Shown here piece after piece: positions 37,784 to 49,275 of a stretch of DNA of 63,974 nt. Numbering within the stretch: position 1 is the first letter of the stretch; every line of letters begins with the position of its first letter. The notes under the pieces were generated by a model, which was not told the origin of the DNA, made no database searches, and was given only the letters and a program-made list of their open reading frames with translations. A program made the position numbers and the translations under genes. Source of the DNA: Nephromyces sp. MM_2019 (Eukaryota > Apicomplexa > Aconoidasida > Nephromycida); assembly GCA_015657535.1 (NCBI GenBank), contig JADHZB010000590.1, positions 1-63,974 of the forward strand, read 5' to 3'.

Positions 37784-39978
37784 ATGTTTGATAATTTGTT
37801 ACCTAAGCCTTTTATAAGCAGATACAATAAAGAATTATCTTGCTATGATCGGCTACACAATGATGCCTGTAAGTAGCGAAGCTATATTTTAAGTAAAGCT
37901 CAAGTTTTTTGACACAAATCTTAGATACTAGGGCTAGCAATAGAACAGTAAATAAGAAGCTATTAGATGCGTTAAAGGATAAAAGTTATATATCAAAGCC
38001 TCAGGTTAGGGTTCCTTTTGTTTATTAACATACTTTCTGACAAAAATTCTTCTTATCAACAGAGCAATAAGAAAGGGAAGTATAAATTTAATTTAAACAT
38101 GGCACAAAGGGTAAGGAGTGGTATTTTTCCAGAAAGTTTGAGGAAAAAAAACAAGTTTATTTCTATACTGTAGCCTCAAAATCCAATCAAAAATAAAATA
38201 GCACTTTCGAAGCAGATGATAGAAGAAGTAACATTTAAAAAAACAAAGCAATTAATTGCTGGATCTAAAATAAAAATTCTTGATTCATAGGCAAAAAAAA
38301 GAGATGATGCTGAGCTTACATTTCATCCTAAGATATCAGAAAGCAGTAAAGATATTGTACTGAGAAAATTTCCACAAAGTTATAGCTCTGCCCCTGTCGG
38401 TGTTCGACTATATGAAATGTCTAAAAAAAAAGATATTGAGCCCATTTTAAGCTTGAAATTTACCCAGGAACCTAGCGATGACACTAGTAAGAAAATTCAC
38501 TCTGAAAAAGTTCAAGTGATAACTTAAAAGGTAATGTTTTCATCTTAACAGCAAGGATTACAAAAAAAAGTATCGTGAATTTTCTTAGAAGGTTAGCAAA
38601 AAATAGCTTATTAATACTTGAAAATAGTCTAATTTAAACATTTTAGAGTTGAAATATCTGAATATTTCAAAAAAAAGAAAATGTCAATTATAAAAGCTAA
38701 CACTGTTAGTGATAACTCTTAAAAATGCTAAGTTGGGATAAATAATGAAGCGAAAAATGTTAATAGGAGTCAGACATGACTTTTAAACCTCGAATTACAA
38801 TGTCCTCACAAAAAATTTTGGCATGTGACCCTTCTGTAAGCCATTTATTATATGTTACTTTCCATTCAAGACGTTAACATAAATTCCTGACCAAAAGAGG
38901 TTCTGTGAAACAATGGATGAAAGAATAGATAGGTTAGCCATACAGGTAACCCAAAAACACTAGCATGTAAGCTTTAAAAAAAAACTAAAAGTGCTCTTAG
39001 GATGTTAAAAAGAGAGAAATAGCAAGAACCCTTGTTTCCAAGCAATTTCAATACGACTTTCAGCCTAAAATCTCTCGAGTAGTGCCTTAGTTTTGATTTG
39101 CTTTATCATTTAATTTTACTCATTTTCAAAATTATAAAATATCCCCTGGATAGATTTCAATAAAATTGGCTAAAATCAGAAGTGAGAAGGCTAAAAATGA
39201 TCCTAAAAGGTAGATAAAGTAAATGCCAACAGACCCTAAAGAATTTAATTCTACGTTTCAACTTGCAGAGAGCTAAAAAAAGAGGAGTCTAACAGTTTTT
39301 CGAACAAAGAAGAGCAAACTCAACCAGAATTGGAATTCAAAGTTATAGAAAATTAAATGATTGTTATCATATGCATATGGCTATAAAAGCCTTTATTGTA
39401 TCAGGACAAGATTAATACCAAATATTCATATCTCAAATCTGATTATAAAGATCCGAAAGTATTCACTAGTCAATTTGCACTCCTTTTAGACTTGTTCAGC
39501 AATGCTTTTATATCTTAGGAAATAATGGCTAATATAAATAATAATAGGCAGAGAAAAACAGAAGAGTTAGAAATGAGAAAAGAGCAAGAGTAAGAGAGTC
39601 TGCAAATGACATATAACTTCTACTTTAGGCTTTGAAATATAATACTAAATAATCCATTTAATAAAATACTAAGATCACAAAAAGAGTTAAGCCAATGTAC
39701 CTTTCAGCCTGAAATAAAATCGAAGGATTTGAAGCATCTGAAAGGTTAAAAATAAAATAGCTAATCATCAAACTTTGAAATTTATTGTAATTTGTTAACA
39801 GCAAGCAAAAGCCAAATAAAAGGCCTTGGAAGGTTGGGAATTAGTTGATTCAACTTCAAATTCAATTAATCAGCACTGTTTCCAAAATAGGTTTTATGAG
39901 CTAAAATCTATGGCTATTAGGCAACATGAAGAGGAAAAAGAAAGAATTGATAAAGCATTTGCCTATAGTAGGAGTTGA
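37784..39978 (+). CDS. Protein with repeated F-x-P-x-I motifs, many small exons
   Basis: The ATG at 37784 is the first after an in-frame stop. The first five exons (37784-37868, 37925-38004, 38063-38110, 38174-38227, 38291-38509) join in phase and give NKELSCYDRLHNDAYTRAS, MIEEAKKRDDAELTFHPKIS and LYEMSKKKD. Later exons contain MTFKPRIT, FQYDFQPKIS and CTFQPEIKS. The end, AIRQHEEEKERIDKAFAYSR, stops at TGA 39976-39978. F-x-P-x-I units preceded by R(L/M)(Y/H)-x-(D/E)A-like helices are known from poorly characterised proteins of flagellates and ciliates; their function is not known to me. Apparent in-frame TAG/TAA codons are removed by introns (for example 38228-38290). Exons between 38510 and 39560 are not fully resolved. 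Confidence 0.65.
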
Positions 39979-41122
39979 ATCTGGACACTTTTTTAATTTC
40001 AAGTACTATGTAGCCAAGCTGGGAATTATATTGAAGCTTAAGTTAACCAGTCCTATTGTTCTTTATCTCTACAAGTAACTAGAGTGCTAATATGACTTAA
40101 AATAAGCTGCAAATCTCAAGGCTTACCATAACAAAAAATAATATGAGACTTGGAGTTGATTTGGAAATACAAGTTATTTTTCACAGAGTCAGCTTTTAAT
40201 CAATTACACTTTTAGTATATATAAGTTTTTTTGTTTTTGTTATTGTAACGGATTAAATAAATAAGCTACAAGTGTGTAGTTTTGATTTAAAAACTAATCA
40301 AAAGTTATGTAGGACATATGCCTAACATGCACAGTATGTAAAAATTATGATCCAGGATGCTTTCAACTACTAGTGATTTGAAAAAAAATGTCTAGTTAAA
40401 AATTTAGGTAAACATAATTTAAGATATTCCTATAAGACTGAAAATTGTGGCAGCTTAAAGAGAGATGCCAGATGGTAATTCCAAGTTATGCTTGGAATAC
40501 TGTTTCTCAAATGATTGATTAGCATTTCTACAAGGTTATATGCATCCCACAAGTCAGACTGAGAACTAAAGAATTACTAAGTAAAAGTGAAAAGTGAATC
40601 AATCCTGGTATTATAAATTATATGAACTTGCATGCTCCAATTGTGTATCTTATCTGTCACTATAAGAAGGAAGGTAGTTTGCTTAAACTTGAAATGCGTC
40701 ACCTTAGGTTATGATCAGAGGGGATACTACGAATACACTCTAGGCTTGAGTTTTAAATTTTGAGTAATAGAAATTGCTAAGGTTACTAATCCCCATAAAC
40801 TTCTATTATACTTTTTAACATGTCGAACTGAGGCACTTAACACTTCTTGTTGTGAGTTTTAAATATTATCTCAATAACTAGCTTCCCCCATATAAATTTA
40901 TTATCTAAATTACGTTTCGACGAATTACTTTAGTGCGATAAATGAGCACATAAAAATCAATTACTAGTTAATATTCTTAGGATTGGAACGAGAATATAAT
41001 AATTCATCCTCAACTTGTAAATATTTCCAATGTAAATTTCTGGACCATAACAGATTTGCTCTAACCTCATACCTAATTAATCAACCAAAAGAACTTTCAT
41101 TATTTCACACAATATTTTAAAG
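39979..41122. other. Intergenic region upstream of TECR
   Basis: About 1.1 kb AT-rich sequence without a supported gene. Confidence 0.5.
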
Positions 41123-42589
41123 ATGAAAGTAACCCTCAAAAAGCGATCTGGAAGGATTCTTGACACTATTGAGATCAATGAAAACGCCACCGTCGAGGAA
41201 TTTAAGACTGTATTCTATGAGAATCGTGAGTTTTTTAGTAAAAACCTTTTCAATGATTTCATTCACAATTTAATTCAACTACTCTCAGATAAATTTTACA
41301 CTGAGCGCCAAAGGTGGAATGTCGGAAAAGGTGAACTTTTATTTTTATTTAGATTAATTTTAGAGAAAATATCGAGCACATACTGATTTAGCTAGCGGAC
41401 CACCTTTGAAGACTGGAACTTTAGCAGAAAATGGTGTTACCGAAGACACAACGCTTTTCTTTAAGGATCTGGGTACTAGACCATATTATATATCTTACAA
41501 CTTATATTTTACTCACACATATTCATAATTTTAGGGGTCCAAATATCATGGAGATTAGTATACGTCATTGAGTATGTTGGCCCTCTCTTTATTTTTCCTA
41601 TTCTGTACTTTATGCCCAACTTAGTATATGGACAAAGTTCTCCGAAAAGCCTTGCACAAGAGTAAATAAACTATACTGACTTTATCTGATATTGGATTTT
41701 ATGACTTTATTAATCTCATTCTAAAACATTGAAAATTATTATTTCTGATATTTTCTTACGATACAGGAGCTGCTTTTACTTAGCAATATTCCACTTTTTC
41801 AAGCGTGAGATGGAAACTCTTTTTGTACATCGCTTTAGCAATGGAACAATGCCAATTTACAGGCTACCCATAAACTGTGCACATTACTGGTCAGAAATTT
41901 CTCCCATTATGAATTCTGTATAACTTTGATGATAATTTTTTGTATAAATCTAGGCTACTCTTTGGTGTAAGTGTCGGCTATTATCTTTTCCACCCAAAAT
42001 ATACTCCTGTATGGACTGATGATGACAAATTCGTAATTTATGGATTTAATGCTGCTATAGTGGTATGAGGACACTTTCTTGCTTGAATCAATTCCGATTA
42101 CTTATAGTAATGATCCAAAGCTTATCATAATATGCATTTTGTTTAATCAAACAGGTATTTGAAATTCTCAATTTCAAAACACATATAATACTAAGGAATT
42201 TAAGACCACGGGGGACTAAAGCTAGAGGCATTCCTATGGGTTGGGGATTTGGTATGACTTCTGTTGCAAACTACACATGGGAAATGGCTTGTTGGATTTG
42301 CTTTAGTAGCCTAGCAGGAGTTTTAACATGTCAGAATCCAATCACTATATAACTATATTAATATAAATTAAAATCACTTGCTATTTTGAACAGCCTGGGC
42401 TTTTACCATTGTGGCATTTGCTCAAATGGCACAATGGGCCATTAAAAAGCATGCTATTTATAAGAAGGAATTCAAAGATTATCCAAGGTAGGCAGGTTAA
42501 ATCTCATTTTGATAAGTCACATAGGAAAATCTTTCTTTTGTTTTTATATCATCAGAGCCAGAAAAGCCATTATCCCATTTATACTATAA
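41123..42589 (+). CDS. TECR: Very-long-chain enoyl-CoA reductase (TECR/Tsc13), 295 aa
   Basis: TECR catalyses the last step of very-long-chain fatty acid elongation in the ER, reducing trans-2-enoyl-CoA with NADPH. A ubiquitin-like N-terminus (MKVTLKKRSGRILDTIEI..) precedes FKDLGVQISW, VIEYVGPLFIFPILYF, the highly diagnostic FKREMETLFVHRFSNGTMP, a C-terminal steroid-reductase core (LRNLRPRGTKARGIP, NYTWEMACWICF) and KEFKDYPRARKAIIPFIL. Exons: 41123-41225, 41289-41330, 41392-41472, 41535-41661, 41767-41889, 41954-42062, 42155-42329, 42394-42487, 42556-42589, total 888 nt, phases closing. Length is close to the human protein (308 aa). Confidence 0.97.
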
Positions 42590-42881
42590 AACTTCCTAGC
42601 ACTATTTGTTTTATCAATCTCACAATTTCTAAAAACTTTATATCCGAAGGAATACCCTCTATGGTTTATAATTTAGGATTAAAATAAAACTCAATAAAAC
42701 ACTCAAATTTCCGATAATTTACTTAATAACTTTCTATCTTCATTATAGTTTTAATAGGTAAAAGTATGAAAGAGCTTGTGTATATGTTATAATAATGCTT
42801 TAATAAACTTGTTAATATTTCTTTAGTTTATAATGTTTTAATTAAAAAAATGTAAGAAATATTAATATACTTTGATAGTAT

Positions 42882-43015
42882 ATCAACCATGAGCACTATT
42901 GGACTTGTTATTCAACGTGTTATATAGATGAGGAAAAGTCTTTCGAACATCAACCATGAGTACTATTGGACTTGTTATTCAATGGGTTATATAGATGAGG
43001 AAAAGGCTTGCGAAC
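42882..43015. repeat. 67-bp tandem duplication
   Basis: Copy 1 (42882-42948) and copy 2 (42949-43015) both begin ATCAACCATGAG and differ at only a few bases. The unit is not a multiple of three. Copy 2 contains the stop and last codons of the minus-strand gene 42950-43810. Confidence 0.95.
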
Positions 43016-43810
43016 AAATTCATTATTTATGTTTTCAGAATTAGAAATTATCCAATTCGTATTCATTGTACCTCTGGGGTTTATATTTTTTAGCGCAAGG
43101 TTACCTGAAAAAAGTGTTTATTCCATATCAATTGGAATTTTTTCGCATAATTATTACCTGCTATATACATGTCCGCTGAAATTTTGCCTTGAAATGGTCT
43201 AAGCTGTATTTATGTAAACAAGAATTCCACGTACAAAAACATGTGTAAAACAAATTTGATTATTTTAAATTTATACTGGGATAGCAGCTTATATTAGTAA
43301 CTTCATATCTTGTTTACCTTGTAACGTATATCTCGAATTATATAATACTCATTAGAATATGTGTTAGATTTCACAATTGAGCCTATACCACGTAGTGGTA
43401 AAGGATGAAGCCTCTCATATAGATTAGATTCCTGAGGATAGTCAAGAGCTTTTCTAATAAAAAAATTAATTGTCAAAAAGGATAATTGTGGCCATTTCTT
43501 TGTATGAGTTTGCCATGGGTAAGTTTGTTTACCTAAATGGAAGTTAGATTTATCGTAAATAAACACAATTGCCGAAGAAATATGAAACTGATCTCAGAGC
43601 GATATATTTATAAAAAAATAATTCAGCTACTATGAATTTTATACCAAATCTGATTTTAGCTCTTAACGGGGAGCGATACTTGCCAAAATATGGGCGAAGA
43701 ATATTATGGAAACGTGTTTTCTCTTTAGTAGGCGTTCCAATGGTGCCTGTGAGTTTCTGTTTAGACTCATCTGGATTTCTTGGAGATTGTGCTCTTGAAT
43801 TGGAGGACAT
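42950..43810 (-). CDS. Unrecognised basic protein, 193 aa in 4 exons
   Basis: Exons 43645-43810, 43318-43532, 43158-43203 and 42950-43104 total 582 nt with all phases closing, which supports a real gene. The N-terminus is Ser/Pro/Lys-rich (MSSNSRAQSPRNPDESKQK), followed by a charged and aromatic stretch (ILRPYFGKYRSP, TYPWQTHTKKWPQL), YERLHPLPLRGIGS and an Asn-rich tail. No signal peptide, membrane segment or known family is recognised. The stop lies inside the downstream copy of a 67-bp tandem duplication, so the 3' end of the gene was recently duplicated. Confidence 0.65.
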
Positions 43811-44327
43811 TTTATAGACGTCATTGATTTAGTCTACTAAAAGATTTTTAAACAACTTAATTAAAAACAATAATAACATTTTAATTAAGTAAAGCTTGCA
43901 TATTGCTTTGCCTATAATTCGAAAAACTTGCTATTGTTGAAAACTATAGTCTCATTTTACAACTTGATGTTATCGCCAAAACAATTTAACGAGCAAAACT
44001 GTTTTATCAATTACTAACTAATAAACAATCTTGATTTCAAACGCAATAAAGATTACATTTGCTCTTTTACTTTAAGTTTAACTCAGGTATTTTAGTGCTA
44101 CATATAGGTTAAGGAAATAGTAATATTAAGGATATTTAAGCATATGTAAATAGGTACAATTGATAACAAAAATAAAACAATTGAAAATCAAATACTATCT
44201 CAATCTTTAAAGCGAACAACTCTAACCAATCTCAATTTCTTGATTCCAATTAAGAAAGCTTAAGAGCAAATATATTGATATTCTTATCACAAATTGATCT
44301 TTACCGAATATTACTCCGGTTCATAAA
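43811..44327. other. Intergenic gap between two minus-strand genes
   Basis: About 520 bp of AT-rich sequence; nothing recognised. Confidence 0.5.
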
Positions 44328-46138
44328 TCATAATGAAAAGGTTCCCCAAAGCATAATGCCCCAATAGGGCACCAGCCTTCGATAGATTGTATCTATGAGA
44401 ATTGCAAAATTACATTAACTTACCAGCCAATTTTGAAGCTAAGCCATTTATGTCATTTAATTGATGACTTAATGTAGGAGATGCATCGCTAATCTGGTTT
44501 TGCTTGTGACCTATAATGTACTTACTGGCTTTATCACTTAGGATTTTTTATACCTCAACTTGCTCATCAAGCTTTCCTGGGCCTTTATATGATTTTTGGA
44601 TATTCCCATTATGTGTTTTTTAGTTTTATTTTACCTCCATCGTCAGGTATCTAAACAGCTTAGATATAAAATTTAAATATTTGAAATTTTGATATACCCA
44701 ATTGACTTCTCCAACAAAAGTGTTGCTTATTAAAGATATTTTTTAAACCAAAATCAAAACTAAGATAAAATAACCGGAATTTGATCCCGGGACCTGAAGC
44801 TAACAAGCCGGCAGCACCCTTTAAGTCGAGTTATTAGCTTTTGAACTTTAGCATTATATTGGAACCTGGTTTTGATCACTTATTTCATCTATCTCCTGTA
44901 CTGACCACCTCATTGCATAAGTTTTATTTGCGGGATCAAGGATTATAGTCTTATTCTAATCTTGTTGGAAAATATTCTTAAAACGTTTCTACTAACTTTT
45001 ACATCTCCTATCATCTCTTTGAAACAACTTAAAGACATTTAATAAGCAAATCAAATAAAATTTTACCTTCGACAGCTACTGAATACCAAGTATTTGCTTG
45101 AATTCTCAAATTATTTACAGCTTAAGCTAACTAGTATACAGTAATTTACGTTTGACACAAAATTTACTTTTCAGTATACGGGATTCTCCATCTACTACTC
45201 TTGCAAGATAAGGATTATTACCAGCAGGTAAAACTACTGCCCAATATTTTTTATCATCTGAAATTCTTTAATAAAAGCTCATTAGTTTTAAATAAAATTA
45301 ATGGAATTCAAATGAATTATCACCTAAAAGCGAGTCCACCTTTTTCACCACCTGCTGAAATCGATATCTCACTTTGAGTTTCTGTATTCTTTAGAAAAAG
45401 CTAATATCAACGATCCGGAAAAGAGATATATTAAACACCTGGCAAAAAAAGTCTTTTTTGATTAATGTAGATCCTGTCCACGACCTAAAGACTTATAGAA
45501 GCTGTAGCTGTAATTGGAAACTAAACAAACCTTCTGTAAAAAAAGAAAAATGGAAATGGATGTTGCTGAGGAAGCAAAATATAATAATAATTTTACTCTA
45601 ATTATGCTTACATTTTCTTTATCCTTCAATTCTCCGTTATATTCAATAACTCTATTGGTTAAATCATACTTCCAACCCTTTGTTTGAAGCCAGTCTTGAT
45701 CTATATTTGGCTGATTAGAATTTACGCCTAAGTACCAATTAGAGCACTCCTCTTTATGAAATTTTGATAAAAGTTTCTAGAAAATAAGTTCACGCTTACG
45801 TTTTGTAATCAGAGGTTTGAAATTTATTTTCCCTTAAAAGTTATAAACATTTGTGGCAACATGCGAGTTTAATAATTCCTAACCTGAAAATATAAGATTA
45901 GTTAGCCACAATATGAAATTAAATTTTCTATAGCACATTATTGTAGAGAGATAAATTATTCAGATGAATAAACACACCTATGTGATTGAGTAAAGCGAAA
46001 TGACTTTGTGCTAACTACTTTATCATAAAATGAGATTTCATCATTTGTAAAATTTTTTGACAGGTATTGTGCGTAACCATAGTGCCAATAAAATGCAATA
46101 AAACTGATAATATAAGTTGATACTAAAAACTTCTTCAT
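44328..46138 (-). CDS. Unrecognised secreted or ER-luminal protein, multi-exon
   Basis: The ATG at 46138 starts a signal peptide (MKKFLVSTYIISFIAFYWHYGYAQ). Further downstream on the minus strand are coding-like blocks: ECSNWYLGVNSNQPNIDQDW, GWKYDLTNRVIEYNGEL, SISAGGEKGGLAF, KKYWAVVLPAGNNPYLARVV, NLRIQANTWYSVAVE, YAMRWSVQEIDEISDQNQ and KLDEQVE. The last two exons are well defined: 44424-44502 (QNQISDASPTLSHQLND..) and 44328-44392, ending RRLVPYWGIMLWGTFSL with TGA. Middle exon limits are not fixed. The mixture of beta-rich blocks, a heptad-like stretch and a hydrophobic C-terminus suggests a luminal domain with a weak membrane anchor. No family is recognised. Confidence 0.5.
44769..44835 (-). 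pseudogene. tRNA-like element in an intron
   Basis: On the minus strand the sequence ends in a clean T arm (CCGGG, loop ATCAAAT, TCCGG), and the two outer ends can pair (AATAAC with GTTATT). The D and anticodon arms do not pair well, and the 67-nt length is short. It lies within an apparent intron of the minus-strand gene 44328-46138, same orientation. It looks like a decayed tRNA or a tRNA-derived short element; anticodon assignment is not secure. Confidence 0.4.
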
Positions 46139-46940
46139 TTATTTATCCTTTGTAGTATAATTATTATCACTAAGCTTGTATAAAATCCAAGTTCAAGCAC
46201 GTATTAAATTAAAAGTTGTGTGTATATACATCATCACTTTTGAAGCAGTTAGGTTAATTAAACATTGCTGCTTTAGTTGAGGAGTACCTTTAAACTCAAC
46301 AATCATGTTCATAGGTAGCTTAATTTGGCAACTAAACAGATTTAAATTATGTATGCATTTATCAAATTGAATTGAGTTTTTGATAATCCATTAATTCACT
46401 CACCTCAGTTTTTTAATTTATTTTTGAAATTGTGATATCAAACTTCTTTTAAAAAGCACTTGTTATTAATAGAAAAATTCTTGCACTGGTAAGATAAATA
46501 GATCTCGCATCAAAAGAACCTACAAATGTATATATTATAATGGCAATTATCATGATTTTTGATTAATTTCAGGTTTAATACTCAATTTTAACCATGCCAA
46601 AAATTATTACAACCTTCATCAAACACAATGAATAAATAGCAAGCATCAATAACCTTAATTTTATATCAAAACACTAGCCACAATGGGTTTAATTATTCTT
46701 ATTTAAAATATATACCATTTTATTTACTAGGTTCATAAGGCAATGCTTGTCACCTTATTCATTTGCTAAATTCTGTTGAGCATACTTTTAGCATCACCTC
46801 ACTATGGACATTAAGAAATTAAACTTACGAAATTTAATTACTATCACGCCAGTTACTGTTAAATAAAATTAGACCGAAATTAACAATCTTACTCAGGCTA
46901 GTTTTACTTTTGATCAGAATAAACTTAAACTCCTTGCAAA
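46139..46940. other. Divergent intergenic region
   Basis: About 800 bp between the minus-strand secreted-protein gene and FAM136A (+). No gene or repeat is recognised. Confidence 0.5.
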
Positions 46941-47588
46941 ATGTCATCATCTAACCTTCAAAGTCGATCTTCTTTATTTCAGAAAAAGGTCGACGATGTA
47001 GTTCACTCTGTCACACTTGCATCACTTCCAATTCAACAAAAGGCCTTCCAATGCTCTGCTGATTGCTTCCCCCCCAAGGACCAGATTAACCCAATGGAAG
47101 AGATTAACAGATGTGTTCAAAAATGTCAAGAAGGACCTGAAAAAGTCTCCCAAACTAGTAACAGTGAATTTCAAATGCTGCAGAATAATATACAATCTTG
47201 TCAACAGGTAACTATAGCTCACCACAAAGAGTTTTTACAGTATGTGATGCTTTATTACTACACCCTTTAACTAATTCACCAGTAGCTAATCACAAATGAT
47301 CGCAAAGTTTAAGCCATTAGCCATCCAATTGAATAATTTTAATTGCATATTAAGAAATAAGCATTCATATAAAGCAAATTTCCTGATTAATATGCCTAAT
47401 TTTGTTATTTTTAGGTTTGTTTGAATAGATTCTCCAAAATTTACAATGATTCATCTGACGCTTCAACTCAAAATAAAACTGAAAAAGAAATTGAGCAATG
47501 TTTTGTTAACTGTTTAAACCAATATGAACCGTTTGTTGATGAAATTCACAATAGGCTTACTACCTTTATAAATTCACTTAAACCTTGA
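46941..47588 (+). CDS. FAM136A: FAM136A-like intermembrane-space protein (DUF842), 146 aa
   Basis: FAM136A family proteins are small soluble proteins of the mitochondrial intermembrane space. Four CX3C motifs are visible: CSADC, CVQKC, CQQVC (created across the exon junction) and CFVNC, the arrangement expected for oxidative folding by the MIA40/Erv1 relay. There is no presequence, as expected for such substrates. Exons 46941-47207 and 47415-47588 total 441 nt and join in phase 0. The N-terminal helix (QKKVDDVVHSV), QKKAFQC-like context and the KEIEQCF..C segment match the family. Length is normal (138 aa in human). Confidence 0.93.
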
Positions 47589-48052
47589 GTTGCTTAAATT
47601 TTTATTTTTTCAAGTTTTTAACATTTTAAAAATAAATCAAATTAACTTTTATTAAACAGTGTAAATGGTTGGCATCATCTATAAATAGAAAATATTAATA
47701 GTTAACTCAGCAATATCAAACTATAAAATTCTTCAATTTACATAATGAAATCGTTATTTTATAAATATTGCTTCTAAAACTTCCACTTTTCGTTTTAAAG
47801 CCTTAATCTTGGAAAGTGACCAACCCCTAGAAGTTATTTTATGTCATATATAAATGCTCAACTAAAAAGCAACAGTAAAAACCCACAAATTTCAACAAGC
47901 CAAAAAGCGAAATGAAATAACTTATATCCCCGAAATTTGAATTTCCTGATAATTTAAAATAAAGCAAATTGATAATAGGTCATAAATCTTCCTATGCTGA
48001 TTATTCTTTCAAGTAACAAAAATATTTAGAGACTTTACTAAACTAAACTGCT
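47589..48052. other. Intergenic gap between FAM136A and tRNA-Lys
   Basis: AT-rich 3' flank; nothing recognised. Confidence 0.5.
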
Positions 48053-48055
48053 TCT

Positions 48056-48060
48056 AAAAA
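48056..48060 (-). terminator. RNA polymerase III T-run terminator of tRNA-Lys
   Basis: Five T residues on the minus strand begin four bases after the tRNA 3' end. Confidence 0.8.
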
Positions 48061-48063
48061 GTA

Positions 48064-48136
48064 AGCCCCCTGCGGGACTCGAACCCGCGACCACTAGATT
48101 AAAAGTCTAGCGCTCTACCGACTGAGCTAAAGGGGC
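48064..48136 (-). tRNA. tRNA-Lys (anticodon UUU)
   Basis: A full cloverleaf reads on the minus strand: a 7-bp acceptor stem (GCCCCTT with AGGGGGC), D arm GCTC/GAGC, anticodon stem CTAGA/TCTAG with loop CTTTTAA (anticodon TTT), and T arm GCGGG-TTCGAGT-CCCGC. No intron. The base at the discriminator position reads U, which is unusual for lysine tRNA. Confidence 0.97.
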
Positions 48137-48267
48137 TAATGATATTTACTTGATGCATAACTTTATATCTGGCGAGGCTAAGAGCAATAATTTTTCAGTC
48201 TTACTAGGACATCTGACACTCTGGATATGTAGTGTTAAAAAAGGCTAGACTTAGACAGCGAGTACTG

Positions 48268-48537
48268 TCACGAGGAAGTTAAGACTAGTATCTCTAAGTA
48301 GACTGAAGCCATAAGGATGGCAAGTAAAACGTTCACGCGTAAACAACTAATACTCGAAGATAACCCTAAAAGTTTCTTCAGCGCAGATTGACAAAATGGT
48401 GTATCCAAAATTCCACTCCCAACAAGAAGAATAAAAGAACACCCAAAGATTAATCGAAGAAAAGAAGCCATGATACAAGAAAAGAGACAGAAAAATATAT
48501 AGAAAACTTTTAAAAACTTATTCCTTAGAGATAACAA
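48268..48537 (-). CDS. Small hydrophobic protein in tandem unit 1, 89 aa
   Basis: The ORF begins MLSLRNKFLKVFYIFFCLFS and contains two or three hydrophobic stretches (FIFFCLFSCIMASFLRLIF, CSFILLVGSGIL, VNVLLAILMASVYLEILVL). An inner ATG would give about 66 aa. The equivalent position in unit 2 opens only 33 codons. Coding status is uncertain; it might be a peptide gene or a chance ORF in a repeat. Confidence 0.3.
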   Translation of the reverse strand: MLSLRNKFLKVFYIFFCLFSCIMASFLRLIFGCSFILLVGSGILDTPFCQSALKKLLGLSSSISCLRVNVLLAILMASVYLEILVLTSS

Positions 48538-49173
48538 ATTTTAGAGAGATTTTGACTTTTTCTTTTAACTTTTAACTCGAAATCTTTAAATTACATTCCC
48601 TCGTAATTCCCCGAAATCACGAAGTTTGCTAACTTTCCCGATTTCCTTACAATTTCGCACACGAATTTTGCTAGTTTAAAATTGAGCTAAGAGCTGCTAG
48701 AAGTCCGCGCCTAACTGTAAAGATTTGCACACACTATAATCTTCACAGAGCATAACATTAGTAAACCACCAGAAACTAATATAAAACCACGCCCTCGAGT
48801 AAACTAGCATCACTGTCACTTTGGATTACCCAAAACTCAATATTTAACCCAAAACTACTAGTATCCTCAACGCCCACAAGGGGAACTAATATACAGAACA
48901 TTTTTTGTTATATATCTAGACTTGCAGCGAGAGTGGTATGAATCATTCTTTAGCTTCACTAGGGTCTTTAACACTCTAGGTGTTTAGTACTAAGAGACGT
49001 AAGACTTAGACAATAGGTACAGCACTAGGAAAACTAAACCTAGAATCACTAGATGATTTAGTGAAGTAAAGATCGCGAGTAAAACACTCAAAGTTGAACA
49101 AGTCGAGCTCGAAGACAATCGTAAGATAATCTTCAATGTGGATGACCTGAGTTAGGTTATCTAAAATCCCCCC

Positions 49174-49275
49174 CTACATGAAGAATTCAAAGAAAGCCTG
49201 GAGATCTACCCAAGAAATAAGAATATACAAGAATGTATATAGAACTTTTGAATAAACTTTTGACTTGACGTGCAT
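49174..49275 (-). pseudogene. Shortened counterpart ORF in tandem unit 2
   Basis: An ATG at the position aligned with that of unit 1 opens 33 hydrophobic codons and then meets TAG. Alignable nucleotides continue beyond the stop, so the unit-1 frame is not preserved. Confidence 0.35.

Noticed and set aside
38282..38520. In-frame TAG and TAA suggesting reassigned stop codons
   Set aside because: Introns with normal GT-AG ends remove both in phase. Long ORFs elsewhere (764, 330 and 299 codons) have no internal TAA/TAG, so the standard code applies.
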